Assembly (NCBI RefSeq): GCF_048544455.1
Contig: NC_133537.1
Coordinates: forward strand, 148,344,058-148,408,057
DNA: 64,000 nt
Direction of reading: 5' to 3'
From: Silene latifolia
Taxonomy: Eukaryota > Streptophyta > Magnoliopsida > Caryophyllales > Caryophyllaceae
How positions within the stretch are numbered: the stretch's first letter is position 1; the number at the start of each line of letters is the position of its first letter. This document shows positions 34,474 to 45,960 of the stretch, one piece after another. A model generated the notes under the pieces. The model had not been told where the DNA came from. It saw only the letters and a program-made list of their open reading frames with translations, and did not search any database. A program made the position numbers and the translations under genes.

Positions 34474-36271
34474 GCCAAAATGGCGATACATCCAAGCATT
34501 AAAGCACACAAAACAAGTAATGGATGCATCTACAAAAATGAATAGCCACTTTTCTCATCTAAGTGGCGGAAATTATCTACAAAGGAAGCAATCTAAGGGT
34601 ACACACTTCATCACAGATATGGTTTCTTCAAACTACTAAGCCTAGAAGGATACCAATAAATCACCTCCAAGTTGTGTCAAGCTAGGGTACCTTTGTCCTC
34701 AATTGTTAAATGCTTTCGTCAAGAGTAGACTCCCTATGGTGTTAGAAACACTGGAGGATCGCGGAATTCCTCTTCTTGCCTAGACAAGAAGAAGGGTCGT
34801 CCCCTCTCTACCATGAACAAAAGTGGATTCGATGGAAAATGGATCAATAGATTTTTGAGTTTCATGTGGGAGTTTGCTTTTGTTGTTGTTATTCCCCCCA
34901 ATTTCTTGTGGCATTTGAATCTTTTGAGAACACTTTCTTTTTGCCATTTCTTTTGATGTTTGACATTTCAATACTTGTCAACTTTCAACTTTTTGCATTT
35001 TCTTTTGAACATTTTCAAAGCTACCCCATTTAGTAACGAGGGTGCCTTATATTTGAAGCATAGGAGTTTATTTTTGTACTCCTCTTTTCTTTTGATGCAA
35101 TTGCAAACTTTTTGACTTTCATTTCAATGCTTGAACTCAAATTTAAACAATTTTTGTGCCCATTCCCTTTTTGATGACAAAATGTGGTAGAATGTGGAAG
35201 ATGGTTGCATGGCTTCAAGGGTCACCTTAGAATAAACGGTAGCCAAGGAGTTATCACACCACAAGGTACTCTTGACTAGGCCTTAATCCATGGGTCAAAG
35301 GATACTAGCATGACACATCCTATGGTGTCTTACAAACATTCTAATGAGTAAAGTCTCAAGAAGAAAAAGTATCTACAAGGGCCTTATATACACTTGTCAA
35401 GCTTCCCAAATAGATTTTCACAAAAATTTTCCTAAAATGCAACTACATGCCATGATGCAACTAACATTTATACAACCTAATGCAAATGTTTTTATCAACT
35501 AGTATGCCATATAAACTACATGCAACTCCTATAGTCACATTGTTTCATACCGCATCAATCAAAATAAAGCCAAATAGTCATTAATATAGAGAGGAAAAAG
35601 GAGATTGGAAAGATCATACCATGCGGTCTTTATGATCCTCATGTCTCGGATGTGGCGTAGTCGATCAATGTGAAAAAGGATAGACAAACAAACAAACAAG
35701 TATATATAATATATACAATACTACACTATAAAGGAATGAACATGTTTTTGGTTTTTCAAAATTTTTATCATTTTTTGATTTAAAAGTCAAGTTAGAATTT
35801 TCCATCCCCACACTAGTATGGGCATTGTCCTCAATGGCCAAAACGATAGAAAATTATGCAAGCTAAATGTTAATGCATGATTTCTATACTAAAATGCAAG
35901 CTACATGTCATATATACAAGTGATGCAAACTACACTACACTATATGATACATGAATTTATTTGTTGGAGAGCTAATTTAGATTAACTCCCAATGCTTGTG
36001 CTTGAACTTCCCTAAACCAAATGAGACATCATTTCTAATGTGAAAGTGGGGGAGTTCATGCATAAGTATGCAATGCATGAATTTTAAGTTGTCATTTTGG
36101 ATTTTTCAAGTGGGAACAATAAATTTATCATCACCTAGATGTGGCCAAGGTGGAATAATAGTCCTTCAATTTTACAAGGACACCACAAAAATGAAACAAT
36201 CAATTATAAAACAAGTTAACAAAGCATGAAATTCTTGTTATGAAAAATGAGAGGGAAAAAGGAAAGAAACT
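34474..36271 (-). other. Element E 3' non-coding region
   Basis: About 1.8 kb between the extra ORF and the 3' LTR on the minus strand. No gene is supported; short frames are not convincing. The region is AT-rich with scattered homopolymers. Confidence 0.55.
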
Positions 36272-36452
36272 TCACTTTGGCCTTGGTGGGTGCCTCATGC
36301 CCGCTCCACCTAGCTCATGAAGATCTTCAATAGTTGGCACCGTCCCCTCCAAGATCATTATCCTCTTGTTCTTGCACTTCATCACTCTCATAAAAGTCCA
36401 TGAACTCATCCCCCTCACTATTAACCTCCACCGTATCACCGCCACTTGACCC

Positions 36453-37937
36453 TCATTCATCTCCTACTCCATGTGTCCCACCATTGGCGTGTTCCGAGTT
36501 CGGAAAAAGGATATCTATTTGTGCCCAAGAGGGAAGCATTCCCTCATCAGTAATATGCCCTTGGTGGGCCAATCGGTGGAATTGTGGGTAGAGAGCAAAG
36601 TAATTGTCAACCCTAGCTTCATATTGCCTTTGATGCATGTCTTGAATTAGGCCCGTGACAAAGTCATCTCGTGGGAGAATTAAGGGATTTGGATGGTTAT
36701 ACGGCTGATATGGGAATGGGAAAGGCGAGATAACAACTTTTTCTTTGTCATTTGCTTGGGATTCATGTTTTTGAGGTTGTGTTGGAGGTGGGGCTTGATT
36801 TGCTTGATTTGCTTGAGTTGGGATGAGATAAGATGGTATTAGAGAGAGAGGACCCCTCCGCGGTGAAATCCTTGTTAAGCCTTCCATTGGAAGGTAGATG
36901 GGGGTGCTCCTTTTTGTTATCCACTTAATCCTTTTCTCATAGCCTTTAAGGGCTATCCAATGGTGTTGTCGTAGAATCAACATTTCATCAATCTTTGTGT
37001 TGCCCGGAAGAGGTGTATAGGCATTGTTGTGGTTGAAATTGGGGTTGAAGAATTTTGAAAGCTTTGTTATCAATCCCCCATTGACGATGTGTATCATACC
37101 ATCATCGTCTCCATTCCGGAACTTAGCCCATCTTTCAAGGAGTATTAGGGGGGCGTTAAAGTGATACACGCTCCTCCCTTGTATCTTGATGTAGGACTCC
37201 ATAAAAACAAGATCGAGTTCATTCACTATTGCGGGATCACGGTGGGCAAAGAGAGTGTCGGCGATAAATCGACAAGTAAGCCGAATAATGGGGTTTTGAA
37301 TGTGAAAAGCCAAGCATTCTTTAATGAAAGAGAAATCGCGACCCGTCATGGCTCGCCATAGAGGTGCTACGCTATAATTCCGCGGCTTTGATGTTCGGGT
37401 AGGCGATACATCAAGACCCAATACACTATTAAACTCTACAAGAGTCATCATTCGAGTTGTGTTTTCTAGTCTAAACTCCACACAAATTGTCTTGTTCAAG
37501 GTAGAAATCTTTAGAAACCTCAAGAATTCAAGAACTAAAGACCGATAAGTGAGTTCTTGCATGTGAAACATAGATGAGAGACCGAATAAGTCAAAAAGTG
37601 CCTCGGTTTGATGATAGATGCCAAATTTCCTCAAAGTATCATGGCACATAAACTTAGTAGGTAGAATGTTCTTACCGAGGAGGCGATGGAAGACAAGCCT
37701 TTGCACATCATTGACGAATTCTATGTTGGAGAACTCATTAAGTCTTGAGAGATCAACTATTTCTTCATGCTCTCTCCTCAATGTGTTGAGGTGAGATGTT
37801 GAGGAGCTTCCAATTACCCTTGGTCTTCTTCTTTCTCTAGAGAGAGACCTTCTTGATCTCATTTTAAAGGCGGATCTAGAAACTTGGCTTGTTGAAGATG
37901 AAGGTATTCTTTGTAATTGAGAACCTCCTTGAAACAC
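36453..37937 (-). CDS. Element E extra ORF (ATHILA ORF-like protein)
   Basis: A 494-residue uninterrupted ORF downstream of integrase, the place of the extra, sometimes called env-like, ORF of Athila elements. The N terminus is Ser/Arg-rich (SRSAFKMRSRRSLSRERRR). The central region has FHRLLGKNILPTKFMCHD, then ALFDLFGLSSMFHMQELTYR, TTRMMTLVEFNSVLGLD and FIADTLFAHRDPAIVNELDL, resembling the ATHILA ORF family (Pfam PF03078, recalled rather than searched). The C terminus is Pro/Gln-rich. No convincing signal peptide or transmembrane helix is seen, so an envelope function is not supported. An acidic stretch in a neighbouring frame after the stop suggests a slightly truncated C terminus. It is the best-preserved ORF of E and is preceded by an 0.8 kb spacer with palindromic motifs. 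Confidence 0.7.
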   Translation of the reverse strand: MFQGGSQLQRIPSSSTSQVSRSAFKMRSRRSLSRERRRPRVIGSSSTSHLNTLRREHEEIVDLSRLNEFSNIEFVNDVQRLVFHRLLGKNILPTKFMCHDTLRKFGIYHQTEALFDLFGLSSMFHMQELTYRSLVLEFLRFLKISTLNKTICVEFRLENTTRMMTLVEFNSVLGLDVSPTRTSKPRNYSVAPLWRAMTGRDFSFIKECLAFHIQNPIIRLTCRFIADTLFAHRDPAIVNELDLVFMESYIKIQGRSVYHFNAPLILLERWAKFRNGDDDGMIHIVNGGLITKLSKFFNPNFNHNNAYTPLPGNTKIDEMLILRQHHWIALKGYEKRIKWITKRSTPIYLPMEGLTRISPRRGPLSLIPSYLIPTQANQANQAPPPTQPQKHESQANDKEKVVISPFPFPYQPYNHPNPLILPRDDFVTGLIQDMHQRQYEARVDNYFALYPQFHRLAHQGHITDEGMLPSWAQIDILFPNSEHANGGTHGVGDE

Positions 37938-38099
37938 TAGGTTTTGGGGGTTTTTAATTTAGAGAGGTGAATGAGTGCTTTTGTTGTGATTTGGGTTATA
38001 TAGGAGGGGGTTTTATGTTTTATAGAGGAAGGAAGGATGAGGTGTCATGAAATGTGTAGTGGGGAGAAGTTTATAATTGTTGAAAAATAGAGGAGCGGG

Positions 38100-38500
38100 A
38101 CGGCAGGGAGACGAGCGGATCAGTGCCTCAGGAGATGAGCGGGTCGAGCTCAGGACGCTTGGATCCATAGTCAGTGCACTCTGGAATTTCTAATCCTTGT
38201 GAGACGCCCGTATTTTGCTCAAGACGGGCGGATCTGGCTGGGGACGAGCGTCTTCACCTGAGAACGCTCGGATTCATAGGCAGTATGAAATCTCAATTTT
38301 TGCACAAGTTAGGACGCGCAGATTGCTCCTGAGACGAGCGTCTTCTGGAATGAGACGGGCGTCTTCTTTCTGATCTGCCCGGATTTTAAAACAGTCCCAA
38401 ATCTTTAATGTCAGCTCTCCTAAGACGAGCGTCTTATGGCTAAGACGTTCGGATCATGCCCAAAACGAGCGGGTTTCCCCCTGGGACGCTCGGATTGCCT
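38100..38500. repeat. Array of GC-rich motifs (ACGAGCGTCTT / GACGCTCGGAT) before E extra ORF
   Basis: About fifteen variants of an 11-14 base motif within 400 bases, for example GAGACGAGCGTCTTC (38,330 and 38,415 regions), GAACGCTCGGATT, AGACGGGCGGATC and GGACGCTCGGATT. Forms with GACGAGCGTC are near-palindromic and motifs occur in both orientations. The same motif family is clustered in both E LTRs (about 33,935-34,110 and 43,465-43,600). The array lies just upstream of the extra ORF on its strand, so it may be promoter-linked. Confidence 0.8.
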
Positions 38501-38760
38501 GTATTTCCCACGGGCTCAAGTCTGCCCGTGGGAGTCTCCTCCTTTTTTATCTTCTTCTTCCTCATTTGATAAGAGTGCTTCCTCACACTTGAATTCCTAA
38601 ATCCTTCATTCATCAAAAGGGTTAGTAACCCTCTCTCACCCACTCTCATGTCAAGAATCATGCTTTTATGTAAATGCAATGAAGCTAAAAATACAAGTGA
38701 GAAGAGTTAGTATATTTACAGATGGTGGTTTGGAACCAAACTCTCTCTTTGATGGTCTTC

Positions 38761-39665
38761 TCATGGTGGGGGAGGCCCGAGGCGGATGACCTCAACTTCT
38801 CCAAGGAATGCTCCTTCATAATATGGTTTCAACCTTTGGCCATTGACTTTGAATTTGTTTCCATCTTCTGATTTTATCTCAAAGTCTCCATATTTTCCTA
38901 GCTCGATAATCACATAGGGACCCATCCATCTAGAATTCAACTTCCCGGGAAAGAGTCGATATCGGGAGTTAAATAGAAGGACTTTGTCTCCCTTGTGCAA
39001 GGCCTTTTGCTTTATTATCTTGTCATGAAGCAACTTTGTTCTTTCTTTGCAGATCTTGGCATTCTCATAGGATTGTAGTTGGAATTCCTCCAACTCTTGC
39101 ATTATCCTCTTTTGGCCACTTAGCTTGAGATCAAGGTTGAGAGCTTTGATTGCCCAAAAAACTTTGTATTCTAGCTCAATTGGCAAATGACATGCTTTTT
39201 CATAGATTAGCTTTGTAAGGGGAGGCTCCTATGGGAGTCTTATAGGCCGTCCTATAAGCCCAAAGAGTATCATCAAGCTTCATACTCCAATCCTTACGAG
39301 TCTTGTTAACAACCTTCTCAAGAATTTGTTTGATCTCTCTATTTGAAACTTCAACTTGACCGCTTGTTTGAGGATGGTATCCCAAGCCGGTTCTATGTTG
39401 AACACCATATTTTTCCAAAAGGGATGTGGGCTTCTTTTCATGGAAATGTGTCCCTCCATCACTTATGATTGCCCTAGGGACTCCGAACCTTCGAAAGATT
39501 ATCTTTTTGAGAAGTTTGGTAACTGTTTTGGCATCGTCGGTTGGGGTAGCAATTGCTTTTACCCACTTTGACACATAATCAATGGCTGCAAGAATGTACT
39601 TGTTTCCTTGAGATGACACAAATGGTCCTTGATAGTCAATTCCCCAAACATCAAAAATTTATACC
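38761..39665 (-). pseudogene. Element E integrase, core and C terminus
   Basis: Integrase core in 39,619-39,200 with the second catalytic Asp in [11 protein letters not shown] and Glu in [12 protein letters not shown]; the first Asp lies at the broken 5' edge (WGIDYQGPF region). A frameshift near 39,200 leads to the C-terminal part 39,186-38,761, with KGDKVLLFNSRYRLFPGKL and the GPY/F motif SRWMGPYVI. Stops and shifts around 39,620-39,680 separate it from the HHCC finger upstream. The polyprotein is therefore disabled. Confidence 0.85.
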
Positions 39666-39676
39666 TCCAATATTCC

Positions 39677-41158
39677 TCATTGTGGCATCTCATTTCTCCA
39701 AGAAATGTTTCCGGTTCTTTGGCAAGGATCACAATGGAGAATAAATTCTCTAGCATCTTCAAACATGGTAGGCCAAAAGAAGCCCGATTGGAGGACTTTA
39801 GCAATAGTTCTTCGTGCTCCATGGTGTCCACCATAAGGTGATGAATGACATCCTTCCAAGACACCTTGAAATTCCCATTGGGGTATGCATCTTCGGTAAA
39901 GTCCATCACTACATTCCTTGTAAAGATTGGGATCAACCCAAAAGTATCTCTTTACTTCAAATAAGAATCTATTCCTTTGATTGTAGTTCAAGTTTGGAGG
40001 AAGAACTCCTCCAACAATGTAATTAGCGTAGTCGGCGAACCATGGTGTGGTGTGCTTCTCAAGTTGTGAGTGAATGGCCATCAAGATATCATCGGGGAAA
40101 GAGTCATTGATCGGTGTCTCTCCCTCATCATCATGAAATTTAATTCTTGACAAGTGATCCGCTACCACATATTCGGCTCCCTTCTTATCTCTTATCTCCA
40201 AATCGAACTCTTGAAGTAGCAAAATCCATATCAACAACCTTGGTTTTGCCTCTTTCTTTATCAAGAGATGTCGAAGAGCACGGTGATCCGAGAAAACGAT
40301 TACTTTTGATCCAAGCAAATAGGAACGGAATTTGTCTAGTGCATAAACAATGGCAAGGAGTTCCTTCTCGGTAGTATCATAGTTCACTTGGGCGGTATCA
40401 AGAGTCTTGCTTATATAATAGATAGCATGTAAAGCCTTTCCTACCCGTTGGCCAAGAACCGCTCCAACGGCGTAGTTACTTGCATCACACATGATCTCAA
40501 ATGGTAGCTCCCAATTTGGTGGTTGGATGATTGGATCCGAGATTAGTGCTTCCGTAATTATATTAAAGGCTTCAACACACTCATTAGTGAATTGGAATTG
40601 GGCATCTTTAAGCAAAAGTTGAGTGAGGGGTTTCGCGATTTTTGAGAAATCTTTTATAAAACGGCGATAGAAACCCGCATGACCGAGAAAACTTCTCACC
40701 CCTCTAACATTCACGGGAGGTGGGAGTTTCTCTATCACCTCAACCTTGGCTTTGTCAACTTCGATACCCTTTTCCGAGATTAAATGACCCAAAACAATAC
40801 CTTCATTGACCATAAAGTGACACTTTTCCCAATTCAAAACAAGACTAACATCCTCACATTTTTGCAATACAAGAGAAAGGTTATGCAAGCAAGAGTCAAA
40901 GTCTTATCCATAAACGCTAAAATCATCCATAAAAACTTCCATTATGGTTTCTAGATAATCGGAGAAGACACTCATCATGCATCTTTGGAAAGTAGCGGGA
41001 GCATTACATAAGCCAAAAGGCATTCTCCTATATGAAAAAGTACCGTAAGGGCATGTGAAGGTGGTCTTATGTTGGTCATTCGGGTGTATCGGGATTTGGA
41101 AGAATCCCAAATACCCAAGGTAACAAAAGAATTTGTTAGAGGCTAACCTCTCAAGCAT
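39677..41158 (-). pseudogene. Element E RT C-terminal part, RNase H and integrase zinc finger
   Basis: 41,158-40,904 carries RT blocks GFFQIPIHPNDQHKTTFTCP, YRRMPFGLCNAPATFQRCM and the catalytic FMDDFSVYG (FMDD variant of YXDD, usual in Athila). A TAA near 40,901 interrupts it. From 40,888 follow the thumb ([37 protein letters not shown]), RNase H ([59 protein letters not shown]) and the integrase HHCC finger ([15 protein letters not shown]...HCDPCQ). It stops at 39,677. The nonsense codon and frameshifts make this a dead copy. Confidence 0.88.
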
Positions 41159-42069
41159 TTGGTCAATGAATGGTAGGGGAAATGATCCTTTCTTGTTACG
41201 GAATTCAATTTACGATAGTCAATACACATACGCCAACCGGTGATCTTCCTTGTGGGTATTAGCTCATTCTTATCGTTTGTCACCACCGTGGTACCTCCTT
41301 TCTTGGGTACCACTTGAACAGGGCTAACCCGCAAAGAATCCGATATAGGATATATGATTCCCGCATCAAGTAATTTCATAACCTCCGCTTTTACAACTTC
41401 TTTCATATGGGGGTTTAGTCTCCTTTGGGATTGGATGGTAGGCCTATGGTTCTCTTCTAGATGAATTCTATGCATGCAAAAATTGGGGCTTATTCCTTTA
41501 AGATCATCTAGACTATAACCTATAGCCTTTTCATATTCTTTTAACACATCAAGCAAGCTTTCCAATTGATTCTCATCAAGTTTGTCATTAACAATCACGG
41601 GTTTAGTTTTAGATTCATCAAGGTAAGCATATTTCAAATTTGGGGGAAGAGGTTTTAGAGTTGGAGTAGGTACCTCACTTTCTTCCATTGAGGATTCACT
41701 AAGGACATGCTCCATCTCCATTAGACATTCCATTCTCATGGCATATTCGACTTGTTCCTCAAGCTCCTCATACCCATCATACTCAAACTCCATGACATAT
41801 TCGTCTATCTCTTCTTCTTGTATGATAGGATCTTCGATTGCTTGTTCAACTTTAATGGATTGTGATGCTCCCTCGAGAATGTCATTTACCAACATGGATT
41901 GCTCATATGTGAGCTCCTTGCAAGCTAGAGCGGTTTCAAGTCGATCTACTTCCAATTCCCAATGCTTATCTTTGGCCTCACTTGCTTCTAAGGCTTCAAA
42001 TGCTTGCAAAGGGTCTTTAATGAGAGTAGTGCCCACATGGTCCTCTACACAACAATCTATAATATCCAT
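41143..42069 (-). pseudogene. Element E pol N-terminal part (protease-RT spacer and RT fingers), gag-less
   Basis: Starts with an ATG only 113 bases from the PBS. It contains an acidic region (EEEIDEYVMEFEYDGYEEL), the Athila spacer motif LKPLPPNLKYAYLDE, then RT: RRLNPHMKEVVKAEVMKLLD, VQVVPKKGG and GWRMCIDYRKLNSVTRKDHF. The frame shifts near 41,160 into the next segment. Gag and the aspartic protease, which in element C precede this spacer, are completely missing. E would therefore have needed gag from another element. Confidence 0.88.
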
Positions 42070-42182
42070 CTTGCAAGTAAACTAAGAAAATGGTGAGAAG
42101 TACCTTGAGGAAGGGCTCTCCCTCAAGGTAAAGAAAGACATAACTAGAAACAATTAACGAAAATCAAATCAAGTTAACACCG

Positions 42183-42200
42183 TCCCCGGCAACGGCGCCA
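42183..42200 (-). other. Element E primer binding site (tRNA-Asp type)
   Basis: Minus strand TGGCGCCGTTGCCGGGGA, the standard Athila PBS, four bases from the inner LTR edge at 42,205. Confidence 0.9.
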
Positions 42201-43932
42201 TTTTTGGCTCGGTTTCAAACTCGTCGTCAAAAGCTACCAACAAAAACAATATTTATAACTTCACAAACTACTCTTAGCAAAGAGGCAAGTAAAGATCGGA
42301 TCCCAAGGGACATGTATTGATGTAGAATTTTCAATTGCAAATGGTTGTGTCTTAAGGTGTCACAATTTGGGTTGAGATAGGAGATCAACTAAACTAATCA
42401 ACAATATAAAAGAAAAGTAATAAAAACAAGCAAGATGATTAAAAAGAGATGTAAACAATTGATTAAAAGCACTAGGGTATCATGGGTTCATAGGGGATTC
42501 ATGGGAGTTGATCATACAAACATATTCTCTACTAGATGCAAGTACTTATTGTTGTGATGGGATCGAGTTGATGTATAAGCTTACAATCCCTAGGGAGGTT
42601 TGGGTCCTAGAGCCGAATCGATTAGATTGTACAACACCTACAAGTCGACTTAGTCCTTCCTATTCAACTATATGCATGGTCTAATGAGACTCGAGTTGGT
42701 GTATAAGCTTACAAGTCTCATTGAAAAGATAGGTGATGGGTAAAAAATGCAAGGATTCATAGGCTCGCATTTCATCAAACATAACATGTGCATAAGTTGA
42801 AATCACAACAAGTAAGCAAATTAATTATGAAAACATATTAGATTAAGCATGAATCAATCCCCATGTTGGTTTCCCCTAATTCCCCATTAACCCTAGTTAA
42901 GGAAACTACTCACTCATTATCAAGTTCAACATGCTAACAAGGTTGTCAATCATACAAGCAAGGCAAAACATGATGAATAAATAAAAGTGATTAACAATAA
43001 TTAAATAAGATTAAGAGAGAATTATACCTATGAAGATGATTCCAAATAATAAAGCAAAGAATAATAGAAGTACTTGATGATTTATGGAAGGTTCTTAATC
43101 CTCCAAATAAACCCAAATAATCTTCTAATTACCCAAAATAAAATGAATAACAATAGAGAAATTAAGGAAAGATTTATATTGAGAATTGTATTAAAACTTG
43201 ATTAAGAGTTGATTACAAGATTACTACTAGATTAAAGGATGATTACAACTTGATTAAGAGAGCATAAAAAGGTCATCCTAATCTAGGTAGTACAAAGGGG
43301 TATTTATACTAAAGATTAGGTACAAAGATTAGGGTTACTAAGGGCTTAAATGACTATTAAGACCTTAAGAAAAGTTGAGAAAATGCTCCTCTCGAAGGAA
43401 ATGAGCATATCCCTCTTGCTAGTCCCGTGTCAATATGCTCGTCCCGTGCTGAGGCACGGTTGGTACTGCCTTGTGATCCGAGCGGATCACAGATGAGACG
43501 CTCGGCTTGAGCTGCTGTGGGACGCTCGTCCTGGGCACAAGACGCTCGGATCTTGCTGCTCAGAGACTCCCGGATTGTGGACAATCCGCTCGGATCCTAG
43601 GACAGACAACTTCTCTTCTTTTTGCTCCTTAACAATCCGCAAGGATCGTGTTGAGGATGCAAGGATCCTTTCATCATTGCCCATTTCACTTTATTATCTA
43701 CATAGGCCTTCTGGTAATGTCTTCTCTTTGATGCTTGGTCATTAGATGCCATCAATTTAGCTCCATCTTGCCTCATGAATGCAAGGTTAGCACTCATTTC
43801 CTACCAAGGGGACAAAACCTCAAAGAATATGCAAAATCGGAAACTAAAGATAAGAAATGACCCAAATAAGTGCTATAAAGCATAGGAACGAGGTTAATTC
43901 GGGACTACATGTGCTCAAATATGGGTCACATC

Positions 43933-44490
43933 CATTGTTGTCAGAATCGCGATTCGATCCAACGATTCTACGATTTTACGATCCAAAAATGCTTGACCGA
44001 TCCTGGATCCTACGATTCTATCATAGTTGTAGAATCTTACGATCCTATTAATTTGAAAATTTCTAGAGATGAGATCATAATACGATCCTACGATTTTACG
44101 ATCCTACGATCCGATTCCATAATAAAAAAAAAATAATATATATTTTTATATAATGACAGCGTAAAACCCAAATTTCGTGTAAGTTGTTCATACAATGATA
44201 CAAAAATCATTAATTACCAATATTTTATGAATAAGTATTACTTCCTCCGTTCTCATATGATCTACCCATTTCATTAAAATACTACACTCATATATTCAAC
44301 AAATGGGTAGATCATATGAGAACGGAGGAAGTAATAAATAAGTGTTTTGATTTTCAATTATATGTTTTTACCAAATAAAAAATTATATTTAGTGAGTTTG
44401 TAGAATCTTGCGATTCTACGATCCGATTCTACCGATTCGATCCTACCCTCCCCATCGATCCAAAGTAAAATCCCGATCCTGACAACATTG
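43933..44490. mobile_element. hAT-type MITE in element E 5' LTR
   Basis: 558 bases with terminal inverted repeats CATTGTTGTCAGAATCG and, at the other end, the complement of CAATGTTGTCAGGATCG. It is flanked by the 8-base duplication GTCACATC (43,925-43,932 and 44,491-44,498). It is absent at the same point of the other E LTR, so it is a clean insertion. The interior is rich in ACGATCCTACGATT repeats. No ORF. Confidence 0.88.
44241..44331. mobile_element. Stowaway-like MITE nested in the hAT-type MITE
   Basis: 91 bases, almost entirely a long inverted repeat: CTTCCTCCGTTCTCATATGA and its complement at the other end. It is flanked by TA on both sides (44,239-44,240 and 44,332-44,333). CTCCGT termini and TA target are typical of Stowaway (Tc1/mariner-derived) elements. 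Confidence 0.88.
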
Positions 44491-44499
44491 GTCACATCA

Positions 44500-45486
44500 C
44501 TGCGCCTCTTCCAGAGGACGCAGTAGATGCTGCGCCTGTTCTAAGTTGGCTTCTGCCTCTGAACTCTTCTCGTTTTGACGTAGGGCTTCTAACTAGGATT
44601 TTAATTAACTATTATTCTTATTATCGCCATAATTCGACATATTTTCCATATAAATCATATTTTCCATATTCTCTATTTTATTTCTTTATTTTTATTTTCC
44701 TAATTTTATTTTATTTCCTTATTTTCCAATTTTCCTTATTTTTCAATTTTCCTTATTTTCCAATTTTCCTTATTTTCCACTTTATTTATTTTCCAAATTT
44801 CCTTATTTTCCAATTTCTTTATTTTCTAAATTTCCTTATTTCCCAATTTTCCTTATTTAAATCAATTTTCCAATTTTCATATTTTTCCAATTTTCTAATT
44901 TTTCTTATTTAATTTATTCTTTTCTTTTATTTCCAAAACTCTTTTGGGCATGTTTATGACGTAAATTCAAGTTTATCAATTGTAATTTATTTCTTTATTT
45001 CGTATTTATTTTGTATGATTTATTTACTTGGTTTTCACATGTAAATTAATCTAAATTGCAACTTCGACATAATTAATTACTAAATTCTTTGTTCACCGAC
45101 ATAGTCTAATCTCACATGCTAGGACTAAAACGTTGGATGTTGCATTGCATGCATATAATCGACGACATATCAAATATAAATAATTTTCCTAATCATTAGT
45201 AGAGGCCGCTATCGAGGCGGGCGGGATTAGGTGTTCAGTAAAAGGACTTCTTAATACGTACCCTCACCCCTTACTCCAGATCTCTGTGAACATCCGTGTT
45301 CATTGGCATCCACGAGAGTCATTCTAGACATAGAATGCTAAGGGTAACGAGTTCTTAGTGTTCATGTCACTACTTTGTGTCTTGACATGGCACGGGGTAT
45401 TCGAACGGTTCCAATTTCCCATAAAAATTGGTGGCGACTCCACAAATGCAAACGCTTGTCCCAAGCGCCCCCGTGGCCCGTGTCCA
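44500..45486 (+). mobile_element. Element A 3' LTR, second part
   Basis: Resumes the element A LTR after E. It carries the other half of the third palindromic module, the TTATTTTCC low-complexity tract (44,640-44,930) and the conserved end AAATTGGTGGCGACTCC...CCCGTGTCCA. It ends at 45,486 next to a run of 14 C. Confidence 0.88.
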
Positions 45487-45835
45487 CCCCCCCCCCCCCT
45501 TCTTGTCTTTTTCACCTAAGTCTCAATAGATGAACCCCCAGCCGATGGGCCGGCTGCCGGCAGGGAGTACGCTTCTCAATAATCCTCCAAATTTGCCTTG
45601 AAATGATCAGAAACTTCCCAGCCGGTCCATGCACCGGCGGCCGCTGGGCAGGCTGGGAGTACAAGCCTTCGTGTTTTCTTCATTTTCCTTCAAGTCTAAA
45701 AATCTCTTCTTCAATTGGCCTTGAATTGCGTGTTTTCCGCTTTCTTAGCCGACTCATCAAGTCGGGACTTGACCAATTGAAGATTGTGCCTTTGTTCAAC
45801 ATTGATCCCCAATTCTCCTCATAATGACATCCCGT
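45487..45835 (-). mobile_element. Element D 5' LTR, outer part
   Basis: Starts with a 14-base C run at the A junction. It contains two further copies of the CCAGCC...GGGAGTAC motif (about 45,537-45,580 and 45,615-45,662), matching those left of element A. The outer end is not sharply defined. It must lie before about 45,895, where sequence resembling Athila 3' spacer (ACAAATGGTGGTTCTTATGG) begins; 45,835 is an estimate. Confidence 0.5.
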
Positions 45836-45960
45836 CATCAATCCAATTTGCCAAGCAGAAAAGTTCCAAATTTCGATTGCCTATCTAGATGCATGCTATG
45901 TACAAATGGTGGTTCTTATGGAACTCCACCAAACCATTGCATGTTCATGTTTGAAATTAC

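Larger units (their letters stand above)
42205..44499 (-). mobile_element. Element E 5' LTR (contains MITEs)
   Basis: On the minus strand it starts TGATGTGACC (44,499) and ends ACCGAGCCA (42,205). It is about 1.73 kb without the MITE at 43,933-44,490. It is nearly identical to the split 3' LTR. It is bordered by the TSD CTGCG at 44,500-44,504. The minus-strand TATA box is at 43,301-43,308 and the GACGCTCGGAT motif cluster at about 43,465-43,600. Confidence 0.9.

Noticed and set aside
36453..37937. Envelope glycoprotein for the Athila extra ORF
   Set aside because: No signal peptide, transmembrane helix or glycoprotein features could be seen; only positional analogy supports env.
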